From Saprospiraceae bacterium (GTDB lineage Bacteria > Bacteroidota > Bacteroidia > Chitinophagales > Saprospiraceae), in the NCBI GenBank assembly GCA_020628755.1, contig JAHDEQ010000001.1, forward strand, positions 6,380-12,368: a stretch of DNA of 5,989 nt. The letters run 5' to 3'. The notes below the pieces were generated by a model. That model did no database searches and was not told where the DNA came from. It was given only the letters and a program-made list of their open reading frames with translations. A program made the translations under genes and the position numbers. Shown piece by piece: positions 5,363-5,989 of the stretch (position 1 is its first letter; every line of letters starts with the position of its first letter).

Positions 5363-5989
5363 TTAGGGTTTAACTACTGGTTCTTTTTCAAAAATATTTA
5401 ATGCATTATGCGTTGTCGTCTCCATAACCTCTTGCAGTGAAATATTTTTCACTGCGGCCAGCCTCTCAGCAACCAAGCGTACATAAGAACTTTCATTGCG
5501 TTTGCCTCGATAAGGCGTTGGTGCTAAAAAAGGAGAATCTGTTTCTAAAACTACGTGCTTCAAATCAACTTCCTCCATCGTTTTATCCAAGCCTGATTTC
5601 TTAAATGTCAATACACCACCAATTCCTAAATAAAATCCTAGTTCTGTAATTGCATTGGCTTCTTCGACGCTACCGCCAAAGCAATGAAAAATGCCACGCA
5701 ATTTTTCATCCTGCTCGGCTCTCAATATTTCAATCACTTCCCAAGTAGATTCTCGTGAATGAATCACAATTGGTAAACCTAATTCTTTCGCCCAATTGAT
5801 TTGAGTACGAAAGGCCGCTTTTTGTTGCTCAAAAAAAGTTTTATCCCAATATAAATCCAAACCAATTTCGCCCACCGCGCAAAAATGGCGTTGGTCGAGC
5901 CATTTTTTGACAATCGCCAATTCTTCTTCAACATTTTCTTTAACGGAGCATGGATGCAAACCCATCATCGCAAAACAACGGTCAGGATA
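5363..5989 (-). CDS. TatD-family metal-dependent hydrolase (5' end outside window)
   Basis: C-terminal 208 residues of a TatD-type TIM-barrel hydrolase, a family of divalent-metal enzymes with 3'-5' nuclease activity in characterised members. The frame stays open to the right edge (YPDRCFAMMGLHPCSV...). The GLHP motif normally falls near residue 55-60 of a protein of about 260 aa, so the real start, with the N-terminal HxH metal ligands, is beyond the window. The ATG codons at 5963-5968 are internal. Numbering from the first visible residue, the remaining metal ligands are Glu41 in VGEIGLDLYWD, His77 in PIVIHSRES, His102 in GIFHCFGGS and Asp151 in ETDSPFLAPTPYRGKRNES, all intact. A spacer of 239 bases separates its stop from the downstream tRNA, and no intrinsic terminator is visible after it. 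Which TatD subgroup it belongs to, and its substrate, cannot be told from this fragment. Confidence 0.93.
   Translation of the reverse strand, partial: YPDRCFAMMGLHPCSVKENVEEELAIVKKWLDQRHFCAVGEIGLDLYWDKTFFEQQKAAFRTQINWAKELGLPIVIHSRESTWEVIEILRAEQDEKLRGIFHCFGGSVEEANAITELGFYLGIGGVLTFKKSGLDKTMEEVDLKHVVLETDSPFLAPTPYRGKRNESSYVRLVAERLAAVKNISLQEVMETTTHNALNIFEKEPVVKP

Noticed and set aside
5363..5968. ATG at 5966-5968 as the tatD start, giving a 201-aa protein
   Set aside because: The frame continues to the window edge as YPDRCFA, and GLHP is an internal TatD motif near residue 55-60, so the gene is truncated by the window and does not start here.

Overview
The window looks like ordinary housekeeping chromosome from an AT-rich member of the Bacteroidota, plausibly the Cytophagales; genus cannot be called. 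The grounds are a Bacteroidota-type Lon N-terminus, an ExbB / small membrane protein / ExbD / ExbD cluster, mostly weak or absent Shine-Dalgarno sequences, and very AT-rich intergenic DNA. No mobile element, CRISPR array or phage gene was seen.

Layout. The left 40% is lon (2-2401, + strand), encoding the ATP-dependent protease. It converges on a four-gene minus-strand operon (4831 down to 2468), and both transcripts end at one symmetric terminator hairpin at 2410-2445. In transcription order the operon encodes a signal-peptide-bearing ExbB/TolQ/MotA-family protein, an unrecognised four-helix membrane protein of 157 aa, and two different ExbD proteins (184 and 158 aa). Upstream of the operon, on the same strand, are tRNA-Ser(GGA) at 5037-5123 and the C-terminal part of a TatD-family hydrolase that runs off the right edge.

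How the genes work together. The ExbB and ExbD proteins should form a proton-driven inner-membrane motor that energises TonB-dependent outer-membrane transport, or a related envelope process. No tonB follows, because the operon stops at the terminator facing lon. The small membrane protein sits inside the operon and appears translationally coupled to the first exbD, so it is a candidate accessory subunit. Lon, the tRNA and TatD have no evident functional link to the motor.

Non-coding structure. The 205-base gap 4832-5036 holds a tentative exbB promoter and two abutting inverted repeats that end exactly at the tRNA 3' end. The 239-base gap 5124-5362 holds one imperfect inverted repeat (5171-5197) and nothing else recognisable. 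Hairpins also lie at the exbB stop codon and just before the last exbD start. Nothing here is clearly a new system. The most interesting points are the four-gene ExbBD arrangement, the ExbB substitution at the family glutamate, and the RNA-level structures.
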